Shown piece by piece: positions 37,360-43,613 of a stretch of DNA of 43,613 nt. The notes under the pieces were generated by a model that did no database searches, was not told the origin of the DNA, and saw nothing but the letters and a program-made list of their open reading frames with translations. Numbering within the stretch: position 1 is the first letter of the stretch; each line of letters begins with the position of its first letter. Made by a program: the position numbers and the translations under genes. Origin of the DNA: Thermoanaerobaculum sp. (GTDB lineage Bacteria; Acidobacteriota; Thermoanaerobaculia; Multivoradales; UBA5704); NCBI GenBank assembly GCA_021154885.1, contig JAJKHS010000102.1:1-43613 (forward strand), given 5' to 3'.

Positions 37360-38178
37360 TCAGTCGGCGTGGACGATCGTCCCCACGTGCTCCCCCGCCA
37401 GCGCCGCGCCGAGAAGCTCCGGCTTCAGACCGTTGATGACTTGGACGCTGCGTACCAGCCGCGACCGCTCCAGGAGGTCGAGGAGCACCTCGTCGAACGG
37501 CAGCGTCCGCACCCGCCGGTTCCGCAGCTCGGCGACGCCGACGTCGCGGATCAGGCTCGCTCCGGGGTTCTCCTTGGGATCGGCGTCGTAGACGCCGTCC
37601 ACGTCCTTGACCAGGATCACGCTCTTGCAGCCGAAGCACTCGGCCACCAGATAGGAGCCGGCGTCGGTGCGGTGGGGCGGAATGCGCCCGATCCCCGGCG
37701 GGTGTTCCCACAGCGAGTACGGCGGGTCGCCGTTGAAGATCACCCCGGGCGCGCCGCGCAGGAAGAGCGGCAGCAGATGGCCGAAGAGCTCCGGAGGGAT
37801 GGCCACCACCCCCAGCGGTGCGAGCAGCGTCCCCAGGATGTGGGCATTGCCGAGCGCGTCGGCGATGGCCACCTGGGCCAGCACGCCGGTCGGCAGGCCG
37901 AGGTCGAGGCCGATCGAGAACACGTGCCGGCTGCGCACGCCGCCGCCGGTGCCGAGGATCAGCTTGTGGCGGGTGAGGACGTCCCCCAGGGCGTCGACCA
38001 GGGGGAGCACCGCCGACCGGCCGCGGTCCATGATCGATCGGCCGCCGAGCTTGACCACGTGGGCGTCGGGCAGCATCCGCACCGGCGGCGTGCGGCTGTC
38101 GGTCGACGCCATCACGTCCTTGTCGACGAGGCTCTCGCGCATCAGGAACGAGCTGACATGGTGTCGTTCGTCGGGCAT
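37360..38178 (-). CDS. mosA: Molybdenum storage protein subunit, alpha-like
   Basis: 272 residues, amino-acid-kinase fold. VVKLGGRSIMDRGRSAVLPL and ILGTGGGVRSRHVFSIGLDL match the nucleotide-binding start of MosA/MosB and UMP kinases. PPHRTDAGSYLVAECFGCKS, VKDVDGVYDADPKENP and QVINGLKPELLGAALAGEHV are MoSto-like rather than PyrH-like. In Azotobacter the MosAB hexamer takes up molybdate with ATP hydrolysis and packs polyoxomolybdate clusters inside a cage. This subunit starts 10 bp after the MosB-like gene with AAAGGGAG upstream. Assignment as alpha versus beta rests on which neighbour is more beta-like, and both could be checked against the metal-binding residues. Confidence 0.78.
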   Translation of the reverse strand: MPDERHHVSSFLMRESLVDKDVMASTDSRTPPVRMLPDAHVVKLGGRSIMDRGRSAVLPLVDALGDVLTRHKLILGTGGGVRSRHVFSIGLDLGLPTGVLAQVAIADALGNAHILGTLLAPLGVVAIPPELFGHLLPLFLRGAPGVIFNGDPPYSLWEHPPGIGRIPPHRTDAGSYLVAECFGCKSVILVKDVDGVYDADPKENPGASLIRDVGVAELRNRRVRTLPFDEVLLDLLERSRLVRSVQVINGLKPELLGAALAGEHVGTIVHAD

Positions 38179-38188
38179 GGGCTCCCTT

Positions 38189-39016
38189 TCAATCGGCGGA
38201 GATTAGAGTCCCCACGTCCTCCCCTTCGAGGGCGCGGGTGAGGTTGCCGGGAACGAGCCCGTTGATGACGCGGATCGAGCGCTGGAGCCGGGCGTTCCGC
38301 ATCAGCTCCAGCACCGCCCGCTCGACCACCACGTCCTGGAGGTCCATGGCCAGCAGCTCGGCGACGGTGATTTTGGGGATCCACTTCGCGTCGCGGTCCT
38401 TCTTGGGATCAGCCGTGTAGAGTCCGTCCTCGTCCTTGACGAAGATCATCGAGCGGGCGCCGAAGACCTCGCTCACCAGATAGGCGCCGGTGTCCGTGCG
38501 GTGCGGCGGGATGCGCCCCACGGCCGGGTTCTGCTGCCAGAAGGTGTAGGGCGGCATGGCGAAGAAGATCGCCGCCCGGCGCTCGGCGAGGTAGAGCGGG
38601 AGCTGGGCGAACTGCGCCGGCTCGATGAATGGGACGCCGTGGCGGGCCAGCAGGTAGTGCAGCATGCGGGCGTTCTGCATGCTGACGAAAGTGCCCAGCA
38701 CCGAGAGCACCCCGGTGGGCATGCCGAGGTCGAGGCCCACACTGTAGGCGTGGCGGGCACGGGTGCCGGCGCCGGTGCCGAGGAGCATCTGGTGCCGGGG
38801 CAGGTTGCGGACCACCTCGTCGATGAGGGGGAACACGGCCTTGCGACCCCGGTCGATGATGCTCTGGCCGCCGATCTTGACGACGTTGACCTCGGGCAGG
38901 ATGCGCTCCACCGGCCCGCCGTCGGTCTGCCGCAGCAGCTCGGGGTCGGTCAGCGAGCCCTGGACCAGGGCCGAGCCCAGCGCGGTCAGCAGCTCCGTGT
39001 CCATCGCGTGCTTCAT
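38189..39016 (-). CDS. mosB: Molybdenum storage protein subunit, beta-like
   Basis: 275 residues. From memory it is very close to Azotobacter MosB: VVKIGGQSIIDRGRKAVFPL, LLGTGAGTRARHAYSVGLDL, IPPHRTDTGAYLVSEVFGAR, MIFVKDEDGLYTADPKKDRD and INGLVPGNLTRALEGEDVGT. UMP kinase lacks several of these, and the two-gene arrangement also fits MoSto. The ATG at 39016 overlaps the stop of the methyltransferase gene (ATGA, 39013-39016) and has AGAGGAG five bases upstream. It should assemble with the MosA-like subunit into an ATP-driven molybdate or tungstate storage cage in the cytoplasm. No molybdate transporter or nitrogenase gene is in the window. Confidence 0.85.
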   Translation of the reverse strand: MKHAMDTELLTALGSALVQGSLTDPELLRQTDGGPVERILPEVNVVKIGGQSIIDRGRKAVFPLIDEVVRNLPRHQMLLGTGAGTRARHAYSVGLDLGMPTGVLSVLGTFVSMQNARMLHYLLARHGVPFIEPAQFAQLPLYLAERRAAIFFAMPPYTFWQQNPAVGRIPPHRTDTGAYLVSEVFGARSMIFVKDEDGLYTADPKKDRDAKWIPKITVAELLAMDLQDVVVERAVLELMRNARLQRSIRVINGLVPGNLTRALEGEDVGTLISAD

Positions 39017-39801
39017 GAAGTCTCCTCTGAAACGGGAAGGCGGACCGCGGCCAGCTCGTAGGATTCGGTCGCCTCCCGGGTAAAGTCGAGGGTACCCCAG
39101 GTCTGCTCCGCCCAGGCGGCGAGCCGCTCGAGCACGTCGTGGCGGACCTCGGGGAGGACGTCGGCGCCGGCAAGGTCGGGCTTGCTCCGCCAGGAGGCGA
39201 GAGAGTCCGCCACCCGCTCCAGCACCGGCCAGGACGCGGCCGTCCGCGGCGGGAGAGGATCGCCGCCGCGCGCCGCGAAGGCGGAGAACAGAAGGCTCCG
39301 GGCCTCCTCGCCGCCGCGGCCCGCGACGCCGTGCCCGGCCAGCAGACGCCGCATCTGTCGCCGCAGAATGGCGCGCAGGCTGTCCCCCTCGCGGCGGACC
39401 CGGCCGAGGACGAACACCGCCCCAGCCGGATGCGCCACCCGCAGCGTCTCATCCACCAGCCGCTCCGGAGTGAAGAGGTGGGCCGCCCGCGACGCGAACA
39501 CGGCCCGTGCGATCCCGGAGCGTAGCGGCCACGGCCGGTCCGCGTCCGCCTGGAGCAGCGCGGCCCGGCCCGTCCTCCCATGGAACACGCCGAGCATGTC
39601 CAGCGAGAGGTCGAGACCCGTGTAGCGGGCTCCCGCAGCGATCAAGGCCGACCCGATCTCCCCAGTGCCGGCGCCCAGCTCCAGCAGCAGGCCGTCGGGA
39701 CAGACCTCCCGCAACGCGCTGACGATCTGTTCCACGGCCGCGGCCGGCAGGCCTGCACGCCGGTCGAAGCTACCCGCCTGGGCATCGAATGCCGCGTTCA
39801 A
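39013..39801 (-). CDS. Class I SAM-dependent methyltransferase in the molybdenum-storage operon
   Basis: 262 residues. LLLELGAGTGEIGSALIAAG is SAM motif I (about 38-57), followed by YTGLDLSLDMLGVF (acidic ribose-binding loop) and ARAVFASRAAHLF (motif IV region). Overall pattern is like the UbiE/methyltransferase-11 group; substrate unknown. The start codon is TTG (39799-39801), supported by GGAGG seven bases upstream. It is the first gene of the operon and its stop overlaps the mosB-like start, so it is translationally coupled to the storage protein. A role in metal storage is suggested only by this coupling. Confidence 0.8.
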   Translation of the reverse strand: MNAAFDAQAGSFDRRAGLPAAAVEQIVSALREVCPDGLLLELGAGTGEIGSALIAAGARYTGLDLSLDMLGVFHGRTGRAALLQADADRPWPLRSGIARAVFASRAAHLFTPERLVDETLRVAHPAGAVFVLGRVRREGDSLRAILRRQMRRLLAGHGVAGRGGEEARSLLFSAFAARGGDPLPPRTAASWPVLERVADSLASWRSKPDLAGADVLPEVRHDVLERLAAWAEQTWGTLDFTREATESYELAAVRLPVSEETS

Positions 39802-39845
39802 GGGGGACCTCCGTTGGTTGGAATCAAGGCTGCGAAAGCGGCGGG

Positions 39846-39851
39846 AGTATA
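39846..39851 (-). promoter_or_regulatory. Putative -10 element of the methyltransferase-mosBA operon
   Basis: TATACT on the minus strand, 44 bp before the TTG start. No good -35 is visible. I see no ModE-type palindrome in the gap 39802-39931. Confidence 0.35.
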
Positions 39852-39918
39852 TCTTGCTCGGTCAGCGGCTGCCGACGGCATCCTTCCGAGCGGCGCGAGA
39901 GGGGATCGGTCCGCATGG

Positions 39919-39924
39919 TATGCT
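39919..39924 (+). promoter_or_regulatory. Putative -10 element of the HicB-HicA pair
   Basis: TATGCT ends 7 bp before the ATG at 39932, which would give a leaderless message and supports that start over the in-frame ATG at 39920. Confidence 0.35.
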
Positions 39925-39931
39925 GATCTCC

Positions 39932-40180
39932 ATGGGGGAAGCCGTCGTCTACCACGTTCAGGCGGATTGGGATCCCGAAGCGGGGGTCTGGGTCGCCATC
40001 AGCGAAGACGTCCCGGGGCTGGCCACCGAGGCCGGAACCATCGAGGCTCTCACGGAGAAGCTCCGCACGATGATCCCTGAGCTGCTGGAAGCCAACCAGA
40101 TCCTTTCTCCCTCCCAGGCCGAAGCCATTTCCTTCGAGCTGACGAGCCACCGCCAGGAGCCGCTGTTCCTGGCGTCTTGA
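39932..40180 (+). CDS. HicB-like antitoxin (DUF1902 type)
   Basis: 82 residues. MGEAVVYHVQADWDPEAGVW, then VAISEDVPGLATEAGTIEAL is the partial RNase-H-like fold of HicB/DUF1902 antitoxins (strand with D/E.G.W.A...D.PGL). The C-terminus lacks an obvious helix-turn-helix. It neutralises the HicA toxin encoded directly downstream, whose ATG follows this gene's TGA without any gap. Antitoxin-first order is the reverse of canonical hicAB but is usual for DUF1902 pairs, as far as I recall. An ATG 12 bp upstream is an alternative start. Confidence 0.8.
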   Translation: MGEAVVYHVQADWDPEAGVWVAISEDVPGLATEAGTIEALTEKLRTMIPELLEANQILSPSQAEAISFELTSHRQEPLFLAS

Positions 40181-40378
40181 ATGGGCTCGTCCTTCACACC
40201 GCAGGTCAAGAAGCTGCTGCTGGCGCATGGCTGCCGTTTCGAGCGTCCGGGAAAGGGCGACCACGAGATCTGGTTCAGCCCCATCACGCAGCGCCGCTTC
40301 GTAGTTGATGGCGACATCAAGTCCCGTCACACCGCGAACGCCGTTTTGAGACAGGCTGGAATCGGCAAGCAGTTTTAA
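40181..40378 (+). CDS. HicA-like mRNA interferase toxin
   Basis: 65 residues with a dsRBD-like HicA fold: VKKLLLAHGCRFERPGKGDH, then EIWFSPITQRRFVVDGDIKS. The catalytic His of HicA (usual G-S-H) is probably His28 in GKGDHEIW. The C-terminal helix region HTANAVLRQAGI matches the family's L..I..QAGL. HicA cleaves mRNA when not bound by HicB. Start codon abuts the antitoxin stop. No terminator is obvious downstream. Confidence 0.85.
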   Translation: MGSSFTPQVKKLLLAHGCRFERPGKGDHEIWFSPITQRRFVVDGDIKSRHTANAVLRQAGIGKQF

Positions 40379-40468
40379 GGACGCTGATAGCTCCCCAGGG
40401 TCAATTCAGTCTTCGGGCAACTCGAGACATAGCAACGCCTGGGACGCAATCGTCTCCGACCAAACGAT

Positions 40469-40786
40469 TTACAAGCATACTCTACTAGGATCAGAGCCGT
40501 ACAGCGACTCCCGGATCTGGACAGCCATCTGCGACAAACGCCGGCCGACCTGCGAATCCATCAACGGCTCGAACCGCAGGTTACGCCAGTCCACGTACTG
40601 GCGGGCGGCCAGGGTTTCGGCGAGAGGGTCGGCGGCCCGGCGCGCGGTGTCGTTGAAGAGTGGGGTATCCACGTAGTAGATCGGCAGGATGAGGTCGCGG
40701 CGTCCGAGCTTCTTCTCCCGCTCCAGAAAAATCTCCAACTCTTCCCGGCAGTAGGGGCTCTTGAAGAAGGCCGGTGTCAGGACCGA
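40469..40786 (-). pseudogene. TIR-domain gene fragment, 5' end lost
   Basis: The 105-codon open frame begins directly after a TAA (40787-40789) and has no start codon in context. It reads SVLTPAFFKSPYCREELEIF, then LEREKKLGRRDLILPIYYVD, then a C-terminal helix region ending SQMAVQIRES. This is the second half of a bacterial TIR domain. S-P-Y-C-R-E-E includes the Glu that is catalytic in TIR NADases. The first half with the FISY-type strand is missing, and hairpin-rich repeats begin at the break. Partner domains beyond residue ~95 are also absent. A TTG at 40738 could start an 89-residue piece, but it would lack the NAD pocket. I read this as a dead remnant of a TIR effector. Confidence 0.75.
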
Positions 40787-40791
40787 TTAGC

Positions 40792-40876
40792 GCGCCCCGT
40801 TGGGGCGCAGGCAAGGTGTGGCCGTCCGGACCCAGCCCGTTGGGCTGGGCTGAGGGAGCCCGGACCTTCGGCCCGG
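40792..40876. repeat. Array of three GC-rich hairpins
   Basis: Three short stem-loops: GCGCCCC-GTT-GGGGCGC (40792-40808), CCCAGCCC-GTT-GGGCTGGG (40831-40849), and CCGGACC-TTC-GGCCCGG (40860-40876, one mismatch). The repeated GTT/TTC loops suggest one dispersed repeat element. It begins at the break of the TIR fragment. Confidence 0.8.
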
Positions 40877-40968
40877 AATAGACGGTCTATTGATCACCTC
40901 ACAAAATCGGGTCTGGCTGGGATTCGCGACGCCAGAGGTACGAGTGGGCCGGACCGGCATCGCCGCAT

Positions 40969-41202
40969 CGGAGACGACCCGCCGTCCCCGTGGCCTCCGA
41001 AACGATCTCGTAGCGGGTCTGGATCGTCTCTACGGAACCTCGGAGACGCGGCCAGCGGCAGGGATTCCGGAGGCGTTGGAAGATTCCATTTCGCGACGCC
41101 CCCGGAATCGCCATCCCCAGCCATCACGGCACCGGTCCGTAGAGACGCCCCAGACCCGTTACGAAATCCTTGGCAGACCACGGGGACGGCGGGGCGTCTC
41201 CG
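40969..41202. repeat. 234-bp imperfect fold-back element
   Basis: Outer arms 40969-41036 and 41136-41202 are inverted copies with roughly 85% identity and one indel (ends CGGAGACG, inner edge CGTCTCTACGGA). A nested pair (about 41059-41078 and 41094-41112, sharing GATTCCGG and GGCGT) lies inside. No coding pattern is convincing. It resembles dispersed GTAGAGACG/CGTCTCTAC palindromes of other bacteria. The gene-free stretch 40787-41228 otherwise holds only the hairpin array. Confidence 0.8.
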
Positions 41203-41228
41203 GCGCGGATGCGGATCTTGCCGTTCGG

Positions 41229-41582
41229 CTATGCTGCTCGTCGCCCGTCCAGGAAGGTCTCGGCCTGATCGGACGGGATCTCCTTCACCTTCACGGTCAT
41301 TTGTTTGTTCGAGCCCGAGACGACGATCTGCGAGCGGAACTCTCCGGAGAAGGTCCCCGTCACCTTGTAGTCCGTGCAGCCCTGGGCCCGCGGCCCGGTC
41401 CAGCCCATCACGTCGACCTTCAGACCGCCGACGAAATGCGAATCTCTCACCAGGGTGATGCCGTAGGTGTAGTTCGGCGCACAGCCCTCCACCTCGACCA
41501 CGAAGTGGCCAGGCTCATCCAAGCCTGTCCACACATACCACGCCTGCGCCTTGTCGAACGGTTCCGTGCCATAGAAGCCCAT
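41229..41582 (-). CDS. Hypothetical protein, 117 residues
   Basis: Starts MGFYGTEPFDKAQAWYVWTG, supported by AAAAGGAG six bases upstream of the ATG at 41582; a TTG 18 bp upstream is less likely. No signal peptide. The pattern of alternating hydrophobic residues (HFVVEVEG, GGLKVDVMGWTG, YKVTGTFSGEF, KQMTVKVKEI) points to a beta-sandwich. Two cysteines. I recognise no family and the neighbours give no clue. The 3' end reaches the edge of the fold-back repeat, so the last residues (about ETFLDGRRAA) may be repeat-derived. Confidence 0.6.
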   Translation of the reverse strand: MGFYGTEPFDKAQAWYVWTGLDEPGHFVVEVEGCAPNYTYGITLVRDSHFVGGLKVDVMGWTGPRAQGCTDYKVTGTFSGEFRSQIVVSGSNKQMTVKVKEIPSDQAETFLDGRRAA

Positions 41583-41670
41583 GATGATCTCCTTTTCCAA
41601 TCGGTTTTTTCACCGCGATCCAACTCGCTGGAGAACCGATAGAGCAAGGCAGATGCCAGGAAAAAAGTGA

Positions 41671-41693
41671 GAAAAAGGCCGCGGTACGGGCCT
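41671..41693 (-). terminator. Probable intrinsic terminator of the helicase gene
   Basis: Minus-strand stem AGGCC (41689-41693) and GGCCT (41676-41680) with an 8-nt loop, followed by TTTTTCTC. It lies about 55 bp after the helicase stop codon. Confidence 0.5.
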
Positions 41694-41746
41694 CTGGAGC
41701 GTAAACTGACATGTCACTGACGCGTCGGCCGGCACTCAGGTCCGCC

Positions 41747-43534
41747 TCACAACAACCGCATCTGCTCCGGACCCCGCGCCTTCATCTCCGGCTCCCGCCG
41801 TCTTTCCAACAGCACCTCTTCGAGATCGGCCAGGAATGGCGACGGTCGCGTCTCCCGAGTCTCGCCGCGAAGCGTCCGCTTGCGGCTATAAAAGAGGAAG
41901 AGCCGCGATTGCGCGCGGGTGATCCCCACGAAGAAGAGGCGACGCTCCTCCGCGAGATTCTCCGGCTCAGAGCCCCAGGTCAGGGGCAGGAGGCCGTCTT
42001 CGCAGCCGACGAGGAAGACGACAGGAAACTCCAGGCCCTTGCCGGCGTGAAGGGTGAGGAGGGAGACTCGCTCGGCCCGCGGATCCCACGTGTCCACCTC
42101 GCCTCCCAGGGCCGCTTCGGCGAGGAAGGCGTCGAGATCCATTCCAGAACGCAGCGCCAGGGGGCGCAGCAACTCGGCGGCGGCGAGGACGGCCGTGCGA
42201 TCCGCGGCGGTCATCTCCCGGTCCATCTCCAGCACGGCCCGCTCCAGACGCGCCTCGATGCTTCCGCCCGGCTGTTCCTGAAGGAGTGGCAACAGCGCGC
42301 GCACTCCCGCCTGCTCAGCCAGCGGCCGGTGGGAGCGCTTCTGGAAAGGGATTCCCGCCCGGCCCAGGGCTTCGATCAAGGGCGGGGCCTGGGCCTCGGT
42401 GCGATACAGGATGGCCATGTCGTCGAACGAGAGCTCCACATTATCCTCAGCAACGTCGCCCGCGCCCACCCGGCCGCTGTCGAAGGAGAAGGAGGAGGTG
42501 CCGCCCAGGAGGCGCTCCAGGGTTTGGACCACCAGCTCCGCCTCTGCTCGCTCACTCGCCGCCGCTTGCACGACGATCCGCTCCCCCGCTCCCTCGCACA
42601 CGGCCGCCAGCAGACGGTCCGGCACCAGGCTCGCGGGACGGATGGCCTGCATCGCCGCCTCGACCACGGTGCGGCTGGAGCGATAGTTGCGGGTGAGATG
42701 GATCACCCGCGCCTCCGGCCAGTCCTCCCGGAAGCGGAGGAAGAAGCCCACGTCCGCGCCGCGGAAACCGTAGATGGACTGGTCCGGATCGCCGATCGCA
42801 CAGAGGTCGGCGTCCGGCGGCGCCAGCAGGCGGATCAGGGCGTACTGCAGGGGATCGACGTCCTGGTACTCATCGATCGAGATCCAGCGGAACCGCTCCC
42901 GATAATGGGCCGCGAGGTCCGGCCGCTCCCGCAGCAGCGCCACTGGTCGCAGGAGGAGGTCGTCGAAATCCACCAACGCACGGCGGTCCAGAGCTTCCTC
43001 GTAGAGAGCCGTCCGCCCGGCCAGCTCCGGGGGGATCTCCAGACTGGGATCGACCGCCCGCCGGCAGCGAAGACGTCCGATCTCCTCCAGCAGGCGCTCG
43101 GCCTTCGCTGGGGCGAGGCCGAACAGCTCGCGGACGATCTCCGTGCGCTCGGCCGGCGTCGCCACCCGGAAGCCCGGGGCCAGCCCCGCCTCGCCGGCCT
43201 GCTCGCGCAGCAGCGTCAATCCCAGCCCATGGAAGGTGGCGACGAGCACGCGCCCCGCAGCCTCGGGCAGCAGGGCGGCCAGCCGCTCCTCCATCTCCGC
43301 CGCCGCCCGCCGGCTGAACGTGACCGCAAGACAATTCTCCGGCGCAGCTCCTCGCTCGGCGATCAGGTAAGCCAGGCGATGGGTGAGCGTCCGCGTCTTG
43401 CCCGTCCCCGGCCCGGCGACGATGAGGAGCGGGCCGTCCACGATCTCCGCGGCGGCGCGCTGGTCGAGGTCGAGGCCGGCGAGGCCCTCACCCTCTGGCG
43501 TCGCCTCAGAGAGCCCCCGCCCCGAAGCCCTCAC
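41747..43534 (-). CDS. UvrD/Rep-type superfamily 1A DNA helicase
   Basis: 595 residues if it starts at GTG 43534. Motifs in order: the Q-like LDLDQRAAAEIV, Walker A GPGTGKT (41-47), VTFSRRAAAEM (Ia), WISIDEYQDVD (II, about 220), IGDPDQSIYGFRG (III), RNYRSS (IV), LLTLHAGKGLEFPVVFLVG (V) and EERRLFFVGITRAQ (VI). It is shorter than UvrD/PcrA (about 720) and has reduced 2B and C-terminal regions. The family moves 3' to 5' on single-stranded DNA in repair. The start lies within the window-end repeat, the frame stays open upstream as far as I can follow it, and a longer N-terminus beyond the window cannot be excluded. Confidence 0.9.
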   Translation of the reverse strand: MRASGRGLSEATPEGEGLAGLDLDQRAAAEIVDGPLLIVAGPGTGKTRTLTHRLAYLIAERGAAPENCLAVTFSRRAAAEMEERLAALLPEAAGRVLVATFHGLGLTLLREQAGEAGLAPGFRVATPAERTEIVRELFGLAPAKAERLLEEIGRLRCRRAVDPSLEIPPELAGRTALYEEALDRRALVDFDDLLLRPVALLRERPDLAAHYRERFRWISIDEYQDVDPLQYALIRLLAPPDADLCAIGDPDQSIYGFRGADVGFFLRFREDWPEARVIHLTRNYRSSRTVVEAAMQAIRPASLVPDRLLAAVCEGAGERIVVQAAASERAEAELVVQTLERLLGGTSSFSFDSGRVGAGDVAEDNVELSFDDMAILYRTEAQAPPLIEALGRAGIPFQKRSHRPLAEQAGVRALLPLLQEQPGGSIEARLERAVLEMDREMTAADRTAVLAAAELLRPLALRSGMDLDAFLAEAALGGEVDTWDPRAERVSLLTLHAGKGLEFPVVFLVGCEDGLLPLTWGSEPENLAEERRLFFVGITRAQSRLFLFYSRKRTLRGETRETRPSPFLADLEEVLLERRREPEMKARGPEQMRLL

Positions 43535-43569
43535 CCCTGTCCCCTCTCCCGCCCCCTCCCAACCCCCCT
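43514..43569 (-). repeat. Interspersed GC-rich repeat, right window copy
   Basis: Reverse complement of positions 1-56 with about two mismatches. It includes the proposed GTG start of the helicase. CCCCTCTCCC (43541-43550) and GGGAGAGGGG (about 43574-43583) around it also form a palindrome. Confidence 0.78.
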
Positions 43570-43613
43570 CACCGGGAGAGGGGAACCCGGTTGGAGCGCT
43601 CTTGCTGGTCTCC

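Noticed and set aside
37360-39016. UMP kinase (PyrH) pair
   Set aside because: Two adjacent copies of ~273 residues with MoSto-specific phrases fit MosA/MosB better than the single ~240-residue PyrH.
40469-41228. Retron-TIR or similar defence system using the fold-back as the non-coding RNA
   Set aside because: No reverse transcriptase is present, the TIR gene is truncated, and the fold-back resembles dispersed palindromic repeats.

Overview
The window is a GC-rich bacterial segment (I estimate about 70% GC by eye). It has tightly packed operons with 1-4 bp start/stop overlaps, many secreted or membrane proteins, a TPR-containing Ser/Thr kinase and M14/M28 peptidases. Together these suggest an environmental Acidobacteriota-type genome, possibly of the Thermoanaerobaculia kind. 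That placement is inference, because no rRNA or other marker gene is present. Both window ends carry the same ~56-bp repeat in opposite orientation, so the window may be a whole contig that broke at repeats.

Region 1 (about 210-16680) is a surface-glycan locus. Rightward genes encode a polytopic ArnT/GT39-like glycosyltransferase, a NodU/CmcH-type O-carbamoyltransferase overlapping an SGNH-hydrolase-like protein, a secreted protein with a C-terminal S74 tail-fibre chaperone domain, and a second polytopic protein. A leftward five-gene operon (16678 to 9486) faces them. It encodes an alkaline-phosphatase-superfamily enzyme with Thr at the nucleophile position, a small membrane-anchored protein, a methyltransferase with a C-terminal coiled coil, a DxD glycosyltransferase, and a GT2-GT4 fusion carrying a 9-bp tandem repeat. 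A toxin-first RelE/Phd toxin-antitoxin pair sits inside this region.

Region 2 (16761-26408) holds a class V aminotransferase, thiC under a TPP riboswitch with an intrinsic terminator, a 39-bp perfect inverted repeat, a short chorismate-mutase-like gene remnant, two related secreted BNR/sialidase-fold proteins (the larger with extra beta domains), and a secreted M14 carboxypeptidase.

Region 3 (26445-37344) holds an orphan hybrid histidine kinase flanked by two copies of a palindromic repeat, and a Ser/Thr kinase-TPR receptor. It continues with a small six-cysteine secreted peptide, a TMEM175-type channel overlapping an M28 peptidase with a C-terminal winged-helix-like tail, a HAD phosphatase and a flavoprotein.

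Region 4 (37360-43534) contains a leftward operon of a SAM methyltransferase and two subunits resembling the molybdenum storage protein (MosB-like, MosA-like), with no nitrogenase genes in view. Beside it lie a HicB-HicA pair and a TIR-domain fragment interrupted by hairpin-rich repeats, including a 234-bp fold-back. An unknown small protein and a UvrD-type helicase close the window.

Several genes have a TAnnnT hexamer only 7-10 bp before the start codon, which suggests that leaderless transcription is common here. The most distinctive parts are the molybdenum-storage/methyltransferase operon, the glycan locus with a possible coiled-coil length ruler, and the TIR/fold-back scar. I did not identify a clearly new defence or mobile system.
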